NCBI GenBank assembly: GCA_020248915.1
Contig: JADCGP010000014.1
Coordinates: 62,001 to 126,000 of the forward strand
Length of the DNA: 64,000 nucleotides
Direction: 5' to 3'
Origin: Rubrivivax sp.
GTDB lineage: Bacteria > Pseudomonadota > Gammaproteobacteria > Burkholderiales > Burkholderiaceae_C
A program made the translations under genes and the position numbers. Under the pieces are notes generated by a model. It ran no database searches. It was not told the origin of the DNA and worked only from the letters and a program-made list of their open reading frames with translations. Positions within the stretch are counted from its first letter, which is position 1; each line of letters starts with the position of its first letter. Shown here in pieces: positions 28,759-37,304 of the stretch.

Positions 28759-29670
28759 ATGCCGCCACCCGATCGCCGCCGTTTCCTGGCCTTGCTCGCC
28801 GCCGCCTGGGGTGCGCCTGCCGCGCACGCGGGGCAGGCTGGACAGACATCCCACCCGGCCGATCCAGCCCCGGCGCCGGCGCGCCGTGCCGCCGCCCCCG
28901 GGGTCATGCTCGCCCGCGTCGCGCCGGACGACATCGATCCGGTCGGCCATCTCGTCAGCGAGAAGCTCGACGGCGTGCGCGCGCTGTGGGACGGCCGGCG
29001 CCTGTGGTTCCGCAGCGGGCTGCCCATCCTGGCGCCGCACTGGTTCGTCGAGCGTCTGCCGCCGGTGCCGCTGGACGGCGAGCTCTGGCTCGGGCGCGGG
29101 CGCTTCGAGCAACTGGCGGCCGCCGTGCGCCGCGCGGCCGCGGTCGATGCCGAGTGGCGCGCGCTGCGCTACGAGGTGTTCGACCTGCCCAGCGCCGCGG
29201 GGCCCTTCGCGGCCCGCGCGGCACGCCTGCGCGAGATCGTGCGGCTGCAGCGCTTCGACGCCTTGCACGCCGTCGAGCAATCCGCGCTGGCCGATCGCGC
29301 GGCACTGCGGCGCCGGCTCGACGAGGTGCTGGCCGCCGGGGGCGAGGGGCTGATGCTGCACCGGGCCGACGCACCCTGGCGCGCCGGCCGCAGCGACGCG
29401 CTGCTCAAGCTCAAGCGGCTGTTCGACGCCGAGGCGGTGGTCGTCGCGCACGTGCCCGGCCGCGGTCGCCATGCGGGGCGGCTCGGCGCGCTGCAGGTGC
29501 GCACGCCCGAGGGCGTCGAGTTCCTGCTCGGCACCGGCTTCAGTGACGCCGAGCGCGCGGCACCGCCCCCGCCGGGCAGCGTCGTCACCTATGTCTTCAG
29601 GGGACGCACCGCGGGCGGCGTGCCCCGATTCGCCAGCTTCCTGCGGGTGCGCGACCCGGACCGCGGGTGA
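28759..29670 (+). CDS. ligE: Periplasmic ATP-dependent DNA ligase (LigE type)
   Basis: 303-residue minimal DNA ligase with an N-terminal export signal. RRRFLALLAAAWGAPAAHA resembles a twin-arginine or Sec signal, with cleavage near residue 24. The adenylation motif is EKLDG with Lys69 as nucleotide acceptor. Motifs FRSG, LDGELW, YEVFDLP, GEGLMLHRAD and LLKLKR follow, then a short OB-fold. LigE enzymes seal nicks in DNA outside the cytoplasm and are linked with competence or biofilm DNA in other Proteobacteria. ATG at 28759 is chosen so that the signal sequence is at the N-terminus. Converges on the phoH gene. Confidence 0.88.
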   Translation: MPPPDRRRFLALLAAAWGAPAAHAGQAGQTSHPADPAPAPARRAAAPGVMLARVAPDDIDPVGHLVSEKLDGVRALWDGRRLWFRSGLPILAPHWFVERLPPVPLDGELWLGRGRFEQLAAAVRRAAAVDAEWRALRYEVFDLPSAAGPFAARAARLREIVRLQRFDALHAVEQSALADRAALRRRLDEVLAAGGEGLMLHRADAPWRAGRSDALLKLKRLFDAEAVVVAHVPGRGRHAGRLGALQVRTPEGVEFLLGTGFSDAERAAPPPPGSVVTYVFRGRTAGGVPRFASFLRVRDPDRG

Positions 29671-29769
29671 CGGCTCCGCGGCTTCGGTGGCGACGGGGCT
29701 GCACCGCCGCGCCGGCTCCAGGCCGCCGAGCCCGCTGGTGCGGCGGCCGCGCCGCCAGGCGGCCGTGGC

Positions 29770-31557
29770 CTACAGCACCTCGCTGGCGAAGTCTGCCAGC
29801 CGCGAGCGCTCGCCGCGCGCCAGCGTCACGTGGCCGCCGTGCGGCCAGCCCTTGAAGCGGTCCACCGCGTAGGTCAGGCCGCTGGAACCCTCGGTGAGGT
29901 AGGGCGTGTCGATCTGGGCCAGGTTGCCCAGGCAGACGATCTTCGTGCCCGGCCCCGCGCGCGTGATCAGCGTCTTCATCTGCTTGGGCGTCAGGTTCTG
30001 CGCCTCGTCGATCAGCACGAACTTGTTCAGGAAGGTGCGGCCGCGCATGAAGTTCAGGCTCTTGACCTTGATCTTCGCGCGCACCAGGTCGTTGGTCGCG
30101 GCGCGGCCCCACTCGCCGGCGCCCGAGTCGCCGCGCGCCAGCACCTCGAGGTTGTCGTCGAGGGCGCCCATCCAGGGGCCCATCTTCTCCTGCTCGTCAC
30201 CGGGCAGGAAGCCGATGTCCTCGCCCACGGGGACGGTGACGCGGGTGACGATGATCTCGCTGTAGCGGCGGTCGTCGAGCACCTGCGACAGGCCGGCGGC
30301 CAGCGTCATCAGCGTCTTGCCGCTGCCCGCGGTGCCGGCCAGCGTGACGAAGTCGCACTCCGGGTCCATCAGCAGGTTGAGCGCGAAGTTCTGCTCGCGG
30401 TTGCGGGCGGTGACGCCCCAGACCGCATTCTTGCCGTGGCCGTAGTCGCGCACCGTCTTCAGCACGGCCGTCTTGCCGGTGATCTCGGTCACGCGGGCCT
30501 GCAGCGGGGCCGAGCCCGGCGTCTCGAGGTAGACGAACTGGTTGATCAGCAGCGCCGGCACCAGGGGCCCGCTGATGCGGTAGTAGGTGTGGCCGCCCTG
30601 CTGCCAGCTCTCCATCGTCTTGCCGTGCCGGTCCCAGAAGTCGGGCGGCAGCGCCAGCACGCCGGTGTACAGCAGGTCGGCGTCGTCGAGCGTCTTGTCG
30701 TTCTGGTAGTCCTCGGCGGGCAGCCCGAGCGCGCGCGCCTTCACGCGCATGTTGATGTCCTTGGACACCAGGACGATCTCGCGCCCGGGGTGCTGTTCGC
30801 GCAGGCTCTGCACGACGCCGAGGATCTGGTTGTCGGCCTTGCCCTGCGGCAGCCCGGCCGGCAGCCGGACGTCGAACTGCGTGGTCTGGAAGAACAGCTT
30901 GCCGCTGGCCTCGCGGTGGCCGGTGCTGTCCAGCGCGATGCCGACCGCGGGATCGAAGTGCGCGGCGCCGTCCTTGGCGCCGCCGCCGGCCAGCGCGTCG
31001 AGTTCGCGGCTGACCTGGCGCGCGTTGCGCGCGACCTCGCTCATGCCCTTCTTGTGGTTGTCGAGTTCCTCCAGCGTGATCATCGGCAGGAACACGTCGT
31101 GCTCGTCGAAGCGGAACAGGCTGGCCGGGTCGTGCATCAGCACGTTGGTGTCGAGGACGAACAGCTTGGCCGGCCCGCTGCCGCGCGGCTTGCGGGGTCG
31201 CGGCTGGATGGCCGGGCGCTCGACACGCGCCGGGGCGCGCGCGGCGGCGGGCCGCACGGTCGGCAGGGGATCGACTGGCGGCGCCGCCGGTGCTGCGGCT
31301 TTCGCCGCGGGTGCGGTCGCGGCGCGCGGCGCGCCGCGCGCGGTTGCACCGGGCGACCCGGAGGCCGTCGCAGCCGGCGTCCGGGCGCCTGCCGCGGGGG
31401 CGGTCTCGCGCCACTCCATCGCCGCCGGCACCGGGGTCTCCGCGCCCGTGGCACGCGGCTTCAGCGCCCGCCGGTCGGCCTTCGGGGCGGCCTGGGCTTC
31501 GAAGTCGGCGGGACCCAGCAGGTCGCCGGGGCGGGCAGGGGGCTTGGGCAGGGGCAT
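29770..31557 (-). CDS. PIN domain-PhoH ATPase fusion
   Basis: 595-residue PhoH-like protein. Residues 1-125 form an Ala/Pro-rich, probably disordered leader that is longer than usual. The PIN nuclease-like domain starts KLFVLDTNVLMHDP (Asp136) and continues to about 270. The PhoH helicase-like ATPase follows, with Walker A GTAGSGKT, Walker B FVLIDEAQNLTP and a C-terminal arginine block. PhoH2-type PIN-PhoH proteins act on RNA as unwinding nucleases. The ATG at 31557 is the first in-frame start with no transcription terminator inside it; a longer start at 31623 would overlap the bcp terminator. Confidence 0.92.
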   Translation of the reverse strand: MPLPKPPARPGDLLGPADFEAQAAPKADRRALKPRATGAETPVPAAMEWRETAPAAGARTPAATASGSPGATARGAPRAATAPAAKAAAPAAPPVDPLPTVRPAAARAPARVERPAIQPRPRKPRGSGPAKLFVLDTNVLMHDPASLFRFDEHDVFLPMITLEELDNHKKGMSEVARNARQVSRELDALAGGGAKDGAAHFDPAVGIALDSTGHREASGKLFFQTTQFDVRLPAGLPQGKADNQILGVVQSLREQHPGREIVLVSKDINMRVKARALGLPAEDYQNDKTLDDADLLYTGVLALPPDFWDRHGKTMESWQQGGHTYYRISGPLVPALLINQFVYLETPGSAPLQARVTEITGKTAVLKTVRDYGHGKNAVWGVTARNREQNFALNLLMDPECDFVTLAGTAGSGKTLMTLAAGLSQVLDDRRYSEIIVTRVTVPVGEDIGFLPGDEQEKMGPWMGALDDNLEVLARGDSGAGEWGRAATNDLVRAKIKVKSLNFMRGRTFLNKFVLIDEAQNLTPKQMKTLITRAGPGTKIVCLGNLAQIDTPYLTEGSSGLTYAVDRFKGWPHGGHVTLARGERSRLADFASEVL

Positions 31558-31611
31558 GGTCAGCGGCAGGGTGTCTGGGGGTGGCCGCGCGCCGGGCGCG
31601 GTGCACAAAGG

Positions 31612-31639
31612 AAAAAGCCGCACAGGCGGCTGTGCGGCT
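31612..31639 (-). terminator. Intrinsic terminator downstream of bcp
   Basis: Read on the minus strand: stem AGCCGCAC, loop AGCCGCCT, stem GTGCGGCT, followed by TTTTTC. An 8-bp GC-rich stem with an immediate T5 run is a textbook Rho-independent terminator. It separates bcp from the phoH-type gene on the same strand. Confidence 0.85.
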
Positions 31640-31705
31640 CCGGGGAGGGAAGTTTCGTCGCGGGGCCGGTGGTGCCCCGCCTGCGCCGGTGTCGGTGTGC
31701 GCGCT

Positions 31706-32182
31706 TCAAGCGGCCTTCTTCAGCGCCTTCACCGCCTTCAGGACCTCTTCGACGTGGCCGGCGACCTTGATGCCGCGCCACTCGGCGCGCAGCACGCCCT
31801 CCGCGTCGATCAGGAAGGTGCTGCGCTCGATGCCCTTGACCTTCTTGCCGTACATGATCTTGTTCTTGACCACGCCGAACATGTGGCAGAGCTTCTCCTC
31901 GGTGTCGGCGATCAGCTCGAAGGGCAGCTCGAGGTTGGCCTTGAACTTCTCGTGCGAGACGAGGTTGTCGCGCGACACGCCCACCACCACGGCACCGGCC
32001 TTCACGAAGTCCCGGTAGTGGTCGCGGAACTGCATCGCCTCGGTGGTGCAGCCGGGGGTGTTGTCCTTCGGGTAGAAGTACAGCACGACCGCCTTGCCAA
32101 GGTGGGTGTGCGGCGTGAACCGGGTGCCGCTGGTGGCGGCAGCTTCGAAGTCGGGCAGTGCTTTGTTGAGGACGGGCGTCAT
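31706..32182 (-). CDS. bcp: Thioredoxin-dependent thiol peroxidase (BCP-type peroxiredoxin)
   Basis: 158-residue peroxiredoxin Q/BCP that reduces hydrogen and organic peroxides using thioredoxin. The peroxidatic cysteine is in YPKDNTPGCTTEAMQFRD, with the supporting Thr two residues earlier and the Arg in the RSTFLID block. The usual second cysteine five residues later is Met/Ala here, so it is a 1-Cys-like BCP or uses a distant cysteine (one is in KLCHMFG). The ATG at 32182 lies about 80 bp after a TATAAT -10. Followed by a strong terminator. Confidence 0.94.
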   Translation of the reverse strand: MTPVLNKALPDFEAAATSGTRFTPHTHLGKAVVLYFYPKDNTPGCTTEAMQFRDHYRDFVKAGAVVVGVSRDNLVSHEKFKANLELPFELIADTEEKLCHMFGVVKNKIMYGKKVKGIERSTFLIDAEGVLRAEWRGIKVAGHVEEVLKAVKALKKAA

Positions 32183-32263
32183 GGGCCTTGGTTCTCGGAC
32201 GGCTCGCCGGCGCTGCGATCTCGGGCGCCGGACCTGCCGGGGCCGAAGCCGGATCAGCCATCG

Positions 32264-32269
32264 ATTATA
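32264..32269 (-). promoter_or_regulatory. Consensus -10 box upstream of bcp
   Basis: On the minus strand the sequence reads TATAAT exactly, in an otherwise GC-rich region, about 80 bp upstream of the bcp ATG. The -35 position at 17-bp spacing (GGCAAG) is a poor match. Position and perfect hexamer make it the best promoter candidate for bcp; a long leader would follow. Confidence 0.45.
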
Positions 32270-32329
32270 GAGGGCCCGTGTGGGGACTTGCCGCTGCGCC
32301 GGGCCGGATGCGGCGGCGGCCCCGGAACC

Positions 32330-32716
32330 TCAGGCCGGGCCGACCAGCAGTGCGCCGAGCACGCGGCGCCGCTCGCTGGCCAGTACGTTGTAAGTGCGAC
32401 ACGCCGCTGCCGTGTCCATCGTCTCGATGCCGATGCCGCGCTCGATCAGTGCCCGCACCAGGGCCGGTGGCGGGAAGCGCAGCCGCGCGCCGCTGCCGAA
32501 GATCACGACCTCGGGCTCGAGCGCCGCGGCGCGTGCGAAGTGCTCCGGCGCCAGGCCCTCGAAGCCGCCCTCGTGCCAGGGCTGCACCGGGCCGCTCCAG
32601 GGCACGAGCAGACCGCTCGCGTACGCCACGCCGCCGACCCAGACCCGCGGCGGGGGGCCGCCGTCCATGCGCGAGATCAGGTTGACCCCTTCCTGGCTGT
32701 CGGGCTGGAACTTCAT
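32330..32716 (-). CDS. Mth938/NDUFAF3-like domain protein (DUF498)
   Basis: 128-residue protein of the Mth938-like family, homologous to the mitochondrial complex I assembly factor NDUFAF3. Recognised from KFQPDSQEGVNLISRM at the start, YASGLLVPW and the final block LEPEVVIFGSGARLRFP with IERGIGIETMDTAAACRTYNVL. Bacterial function is not established. Divergent from the aminotransferase gene; the short shared region contains an AT-rich GATAATTCTAG that could hold -10 elements for both. Confidence 0.87.
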   Translation of the reverse strand: MKFQPDSQEGVNLISRMDGGPPPRVWVGGVAYASGLLVPWSGPVQPWHEGGFEGLAPEHFARAAALEPEVVIFGSGARLRFPPPALVRALIERGIGIETMDTAAACRTYNVLASERRRVLGALLVGPA

Positions 32717-32776
32717 CGGGATGCAGCAGACCTTGTCCGATAATTCTAGGTTCCGTCCTCCTGCGGGCCCGTGCGC

Positions 32777-34003
32777 GTGAAACCGATCTCCAAGTCCAGC
32801 AAGCTCGCCAGCGTGTGCTACGACATCCGCGGCCCCGTGCTCGACAAGGCACGCCAGATGCAGGAGGAGGGGCACAAGATCATCCAGCTCAACATCGGCA
32901 ACCTGGCGCACTTCGGTCTCGCGCCGCCCGACGAGATCGTGCAGGACATGATCCGCAACCTGCCCGACGCCGCCGGCTACACCGACAGCAAGGGCCTGTT
33001 CGCGCCGCGCAAGGCGGTGGTGCATTACACCCAGGAGAAGGGCATCCGCGGCGTCACGGTCGACGACGTCTACCTCGGCAACGGGGCGAGCGAGCTGATC
33101 GTGATGAGCCTCAACGCGCTGCTCGACGACGGCGACGAGATCCTGGTGCCCGCCCCCGACTACCCGCTGTGGACGGCAGCCGTGTCGCTGTCGGGCGGCC
33201 GCCCGGTGCACTACCTGTGCGACGAGGGCAGCGGCTGGCTGCCCGACCTCGACGACATCCGCCGCAAGGTGGGCCCGCGCACGCGCGGCATCGTCGTCAT
33301 CAACCCCAACAACCCGACCGGCGCGCTGTATCCGCCCGATCTGCTGAAGGGCATCGTCGAGATCGCGCGCCAGCACCAGCTGATCGTGTTCGCCGACGAG
33401 ATCTACGACAAGACGCTCTACGACGGCCACGTGCACACCAGCCTGGCCAGCCTGGCCGACGACGTGCTGTGCGTCACCTTCAACGGCCTGAGCAAGAACT
33501 ACCGCTCCTGCGGCTACCGCGCCGGCTGGATGGTCGTCAGCGGCGAGAAGCGGCACGCTCGCGACTACGTCGAGGGGCTGAACATGCTGGCCTCGATGCG
33601 GCTGTGCGCCAACACGCCGGGGCAGCTTGCGATCCAGACCGCGCTCGGCGGCTACCAGAGCATCAAGGACCTGGTGGCGCCGGGCGGGCGTCTGTGCAAG
33701 CAGCGCGACCGAGCCCACGAGCTGCTGGCGCAGATCCCGGGCGTCAGCGTCGTCAAGCCGAAGGCGGCGCTGTACATGTTCCCGCGCCTCGACCCCAAGG
33801 TCTACCCGATCGCCGATGACCAGCAGTTCGCATACGAGCTGCTGGCCGAGGAGAAGGTGCTGATCGTCCAGGGCACGGGCTTCAACTGGCCGTCGCCCGA
33901 CCACTTCCGCATGGTCTTCCTCCCCAACATCGACGACCTCGGCGAGGCGGTGGGCCGCATCGACCGTTTCCTCGGCCACTACCGCAAGCGCCACGCGGCG
34001 TGA
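32777..34003 (+). CDS. Pyridoxal-phosphate aminotransferase (AlaT/AlaC type)
   Basis: 408-residue class I aminotransferase, probably alanine-glutamate or related. Recognised from KPISKSSKLASVCYDIRGPVL at the start, NPNNPTG, DEIYDKTLYDG (PLP-binding Asp), the lysine in NGLSKNYRSCGYRAGW that binds PLP, and the substrate arginine in HFRMVFLP. The GTG at 32777 gives the usual KPI start; GTG 32771 would add two residues. It is 7 bp upstream of hom, an arrangement common in Betaproteobacteria, where this enzyme supplies alanine or acts with the threonine genes. Confidence 0.9.
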   Translation: MKPISKSSKLASVCYDIRGPVLDKARQMQEEGHKIIQLNIGNLAHFGLAPPDEIVQDMIRNLPDAAGYTDSKGLFAPRKAVVHYTQEKGIRGVTVDDVYLGNGASELIVMSLNALLDDGDEILVPAPDYPLWTAAVSLSGGRPVHYLCDEGSGWLPDLDDIRRKVGPRTRGIVVINPNNPTGALYPPDLLKGIVEIARQHQLIVFADEIYDKTLYDGHVHTSLASLADDVLCVTFNGLSKNYRSCGYRAGWMVVSGEKRHARDYVEGLNMLASMRLCANTPGQLAIQTALGGYQSIKDLVAPGGRLCKQRDRAHELLAQIPGVSVVKPKAALYMFPRLDPKVYPIADDQQFAYELLAEEKVLIVQGTGFNWPSPDHFRMVFLPNIDDLGEAVGRIDRFLGHYRKRHAA

Positions 34004-34010
34004 CCCAGCC

Positions 34011-35348
34011 ATGACACCCATACGCGTCGGCCTGCTCGGCATCGGCACCGTCGGCAGCGGCACCTTCCGGGTGCTGCAGCGCAACTGCGAGGAGATCCGG
34101 CGTCGCGCCGGTCGCGAGATCCGCATCGTCACCGTGGCCGACCTCGACACGGAGCGGGCCCGCGCCGTCGTCGGCGACGCCGCGCAGGTCGTGGCCGACG
34201 CGCGCGCGGTGATCGCCGACCCCGCCATCGACATCGTGGTCGAGCTGATCGGCGGCTACGGCATCGCCAGGACGCTCGTGCTGGAGGCCATCGCCGCGGG
34301 CAAGCACGTCGTCACCGCCAACAAGGCGCTGCTGGCCGTGCACGGCAACGAGATCTTCGCCGCTGCGCGCGACAAGGGGGTCACGGTCGCCTTCGAAGCC
34401 GCGGTGGCCGGCGGCATCCCGATCATCAAGGCGCTGCGCGAGGGCCTGACCGCCAACCGCATCGAGTGGGTGGCCGGCATCATCAACGGCACCACCAACT
34501 TCATCCTGTCGGAGATGCGCAGCAAGGGGCTCGACTTCGACGTCGTGCTGAAGCAGGCGCAGGCCCTGGGCTACGCCGAGGCCGACCCGACCTTCGACAT
34601 CGCCGGCATCGACGCCGCCCACAAGGCCACGATCATGAGCGCCATCGCCTTCGGCGTGCCGGTGCAGTTCGACAAGGCCTACGTCGAGGGCATCCAGGCG
34701 CTGCAGGCGGTGGACATCCGCTACGCCGAGCAGCTCGGCTACCGCATCAAGCTGCTCGGCATCACCCGCCGCCGGGAGCACGGCATCGAGCTGCGCGTGC
34801 ACCCCACGCTGGTGCCGTCGTCGCGCCTGATCGCCAGCGTCGAAGGCGCGATGAACGCCGTCGTGGTGCAGGGCGACGCGGTTGGCACCACGCTCTACTA
34901 CGGCAAGGGTGCCGGCAGCGAGCCGACGGCCAGCGCGGTGATCGCCGACCTGGTCGACGTGACCCGGCTGCAGACCGCCGACCCTCACCACCGGGTGCCG
35001 CACCTGGCGTTCCAGCCCGGCTCGCTGGCCGACACGCCGATCCTGCCGATGGAGCAGGTGGTCACGGCCTTCTATCTGCGCCTGGTCGTCGCCGACCAGA
35101 AGGGCGTGCTCGCGAGCCTGACGCGCATCCTGGCCGACAACGACATCTCGATCGACGCCATCCTGCAGCGCCCGGACGCCGAGGGCGCCGGGTCCGCGGC
35201 CCCCGCTGCCGGCGAGGGGAAGACCGACCTGATCATCCTGACCCACGACACCGTCGAAGGCCGGATGACCCAGGCCCTGGCGCAGATGCAGGCGCTGCCG
35301 ACGGTGCTGGCGCCGATCGTGCGGATCCGCAAGGAAGAGCTGAATTGA
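34011..35348 (+). CDS. hom: Homoserine dehydrogenase
   Basis: 445-residue monofunctional enzyme reducing aspartate semialdehyde to homoserine. NAD(P) motif VGLLGIGTVGSGT, catalytic-domain motifs NKALLAVHGNEI, the INGTTNFILSEM block and the DPTFDIAGIDAAHKATI substrate region, then a C-terminal ACT domain (about 350-440) that should bind threonine for feedback control. A short low-complexity insert (GAGSAAPAAGEG) interrupts the ACT domain. The stop overlaps the TTG of thrC (TTGA). Confidence 0.95.
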   Translation: MTPIRVGLLGIGTVGSGTFRVLQRNCEEIRRRAGREIRIVTVADLDTERARAVVGDAAQVVADARAVIADPAIDIVVELIGGYGIARTLVLEAIAAGKHVVTANKALLAVHGNEIFAAARDKGVTVAFEAAVAGGIPIIKALREGLTANRIEWVAGIINGTTNFILSEMRSKGLDFDVVLKQAQALGYAEADPTFDIAGIDAAHKATIMSAIAFGVPVQFDKAYVEGIQALQAVDIRYAEQLGYRIKLLGITRRREHGIELRVHPTLVPSSRLIASVEGAMNAVVVQGDAVGTTLYYGKGAGSEPTASAVIADLVDVTRLQTADPHHRVPHLAFQPGSLADTPILPMEQVVTAFYLRLVVADQKGVLASLTRILADNDISIDAILQRPDAEGAGSAAPAAGEGKTDLIILTHDTVEGRMTQALAQMQALPTVLAPIVRIRKEELN

Positions 35349-36772
35349 AGTACCTGAGCACGCGCGGCCACCCCGGCGACGCCGGGCTGCGCGGCTTCTC
35401 GGACATCCTGCTCGAGGGCCTGGCTCCTGACGGCGGCCTGTACCTGCCCGAGCGCTACCCGCAGGTCGACGCCGCCATGCTTGCGCGCTGGCGCGGCCTG
35501 CCCTACGCCGACCTGGCCTTCGAGGTGCTGTCGCTCTTCATCGACGACATCCCGCCGGCCGACCTGGGGCGCCTGGTGCGCGCCACCTACACCGAGGCAG
35601 TGTTCGGCACCGCCGAGATCGCGCCGCTGAAGAGGCTGGACGACGGGCTGTACCTCGAGGCGCTGTCCAACGGCCCGACGCTCGCCTTCAAGGACATGGC
35701 GATGCAGCTGCTGGGCGCGCTGTTCGAGTACGAGCTCGGACGCCGGGGCGAGCAGCTCAACATCCTCGGCGCCACCAGCGGCGACACCGGCAGCGCGGCC
35801 GAGTACGCGATGCGCGGCAAGCGCGGCATACGCGTCTTCATGCTGAGCCCGAACGGGCGGATGAGCCCGTTCCAGCAGGCGCAGATGTTCAGCCTGCAGG
35901 ACCCCAACATCCACAACCTCGCCATCGAGGGCGTGTTCGACGACTGCCAGGACATCGTCAAGGCCGTCGGCAACGACCTGCCGTTCAAGCGGCGCTGGAG
36001 GATCGGCACCGTCAACAGCATCAACTGGGCACGGCTGCTGGCCCAGGTCGTGTACTACTTCGCCGGGTACTTCCAGGCCACGCCCTCCGGCGACCGGCCT
36101 GTGAGCTTCGCGGTGCCGAGCGGCAACTTCGGAAACATCTGCGCCGGCCACGTGGCGCGCATGATGGGCCTGCCGATCCACCGCCTGGTCTGCGCGACCA
36201 ACGAGAACGACGTGCTCGACGAGTTCTTCCGCACCGGCGCCTACCGGCCGCGCGGCACCGCCGAGACCCACGAGACGTCCAGCCCCAGCATGGACATCAG
36301 CAAGGCGAGCAACTTCGAGCGCTTCGTGTTCGACCTGCTGCAGCGCGACGGCGCGCGCGTCAAGGCGCTGTTCGGCGCCGCGCTGGCGCGCGATGGCGGC
36401 TTCACGCTGGCGCCGGAGGAATTCGCGCGCATCGCCGGCTTCGGCTTCAGCAGCGGCCGCAGCACGCACGCGGACCGGCTGGCGACGATCCGCCGCACCT
36501 GGCAGCAGCACGGCGTGCTGGTCGACCCCCACACCGCCGACGGCCTGAAGGTGGCGCTCGAGCAGCGCGAGCCGGGCGTGCCGATGGTCGTGCTCGAGAC
36601 CGCGCTGCCGGCCAAGTTCGCGGCCACCATCCGCGAGGCCGCCGGCGTCGAGCCCGAGGTGCCGCCGGCGCTGCGCGGCATCGAGGGGCTGCCGCGCCGG
36701 TTCACCGTGCTGCCGGCCGACGCGGCGCGCGTGCGGCAGTACATCGAGGCGCATGCCGGACCCACGAGCTGA
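35345..36772 (+). CDS. thrC: Threonine synthase
   Basis: 475-residue PLP enzyme converting O-phosphohomoserine to threonine. It is the long (subgroup II) type. The PLP lysine is Lys116 in TLAFKDMAMQ, and the phosphate-binding region is GATSGDTGSAAEYAM. The start is a TTG overlapping the hom stop, giving the expected KYLSTRG N-terminus, so translation is coupled. With hom it forms the threonine branch; thrB (homoserine kinase) is not in the window. mobB begins 7 bp after the stop. Confidence 0.95.
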   Translation: MKYLSTRGHPGDAGLRGFSDILLEGLAPDGGLYLPERYPQVDAAMLARWRGLPYADLAFEVLSLFIDDIPPADLGRLVRATYTEAVFGTAEIAPLKRLDDGLYLEALSNGPTLAFKDMAMQLLGALFEYELGRRGEQLNILGATSGDTGSAAEYAMRGKRGIRVFMLSPNGRMSPFQQAQMFSLQDPNIHNLAIEGVFDDCQDIVKAVGNDLPFKRRWRIGTVNSINWARLLAQVVYYFAGYFQATPSGDRPVSFAVPSGNFGNICAGHVARMMGLPIHRLVCATNENDVLDEFFRTGAYRPRGTAETHETSSPSMDISKASNFERFVFDLLQRDGARVKALFGAALARDGGFTLAPEEFARIAGFGFSSGRSTHADRLATIRRTWQQHGVLVDPHTADGLKVALEQREPGVPMVVLETALPAKFAATIREAAGVEPEVPPALRGIEGLPRRFTVLPADAARVRQYIEAHAGPTS

Positions 36773-36779
36773 TCGCACC

Positions 36780-37295
36780 ATGAAGGCCTGCGGATTCTTC
36801 GGCGCCTCGGGCGCCGGCAAGACGACCCTGATCGAGGCGCTGATCCGCGAGCTGGCCTCCCGTGGCCTGCGCGTCAGCTATGTCAAGCACGCGAGCTGCG
36901 GCTTCGACATCGACGTGCCCGGCAAGGACAGCCACCGCGGCCGCGCCGCCGGCGCCTTCGAGACGCTGGTCGCAGGGCCGACCCGCCTGGCCAAGGTGCG
37001 CGAATTCGGCGGCGAGGTGCCGTTCACCGTGCACCAGCTGCTCGACGAGCTGGTCGAGTGCGACTGGGCGCTGGTCGAGGGCTTCCACGGCGCCGACCTG
37101 ATGCGCATCGAGGTGCTACGTCCTGGCCTCGAGTGGACGCCGGTCTACCCCGGCGACCCCTTCGTCGTCGCGCTGGTGGCCCCCTCGCGCGAGGCGCTGC
37201 CCGAGCCGACGCTGCGCGAGGTGTTCGCGCCGGGCGAAGTGGCCGCGCTGGCCGACTACCTCGTGGCCCACGGCGACCGCTTCGAGCGCCGCTGA
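36780..37295 (+). CDS. mobB: Molybdopterin-guanine dinucleotide biosynthesis protein B
   Basis: 171-residue P-loop GTPase helping attach GMP to molybdopterin with MobA. Walker A is FGASGAGKTTLIEAL (residues 7-21), followed by VSYVKHASCGFDIDVPGKDSHR, a family signature. The ATG at 36780 is 7 bp after thrC, linking threonine and molybdenum-cofactor genes in one transcript. mobA is not in the window. Confidence 0.93.
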   Translation: MKACGFFGASGAGKTTLIEALIRELASRGLRVSYVKHASCGFDIDVPGKDSHRGRAAGAFETLVAGPTRLAKVREFGGEVPFTVHQLLDELVECDWALVEGFHGADLMRIEVLRPGLEWTPVYPGDPFVVALVAPSREALPEPTLREVFAPGEVAALADYLVAHGDRFERR

Positions 37296-37304
37296 AGCCC
37301 GGCC

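Noticed and set aside
34011..35348. Bifunctional aspartokinase-homoserine dehydrogenase
   Set aside because: The protein starts directly with the NAD-binding motif and is 445 residues; no kinase domain is present.
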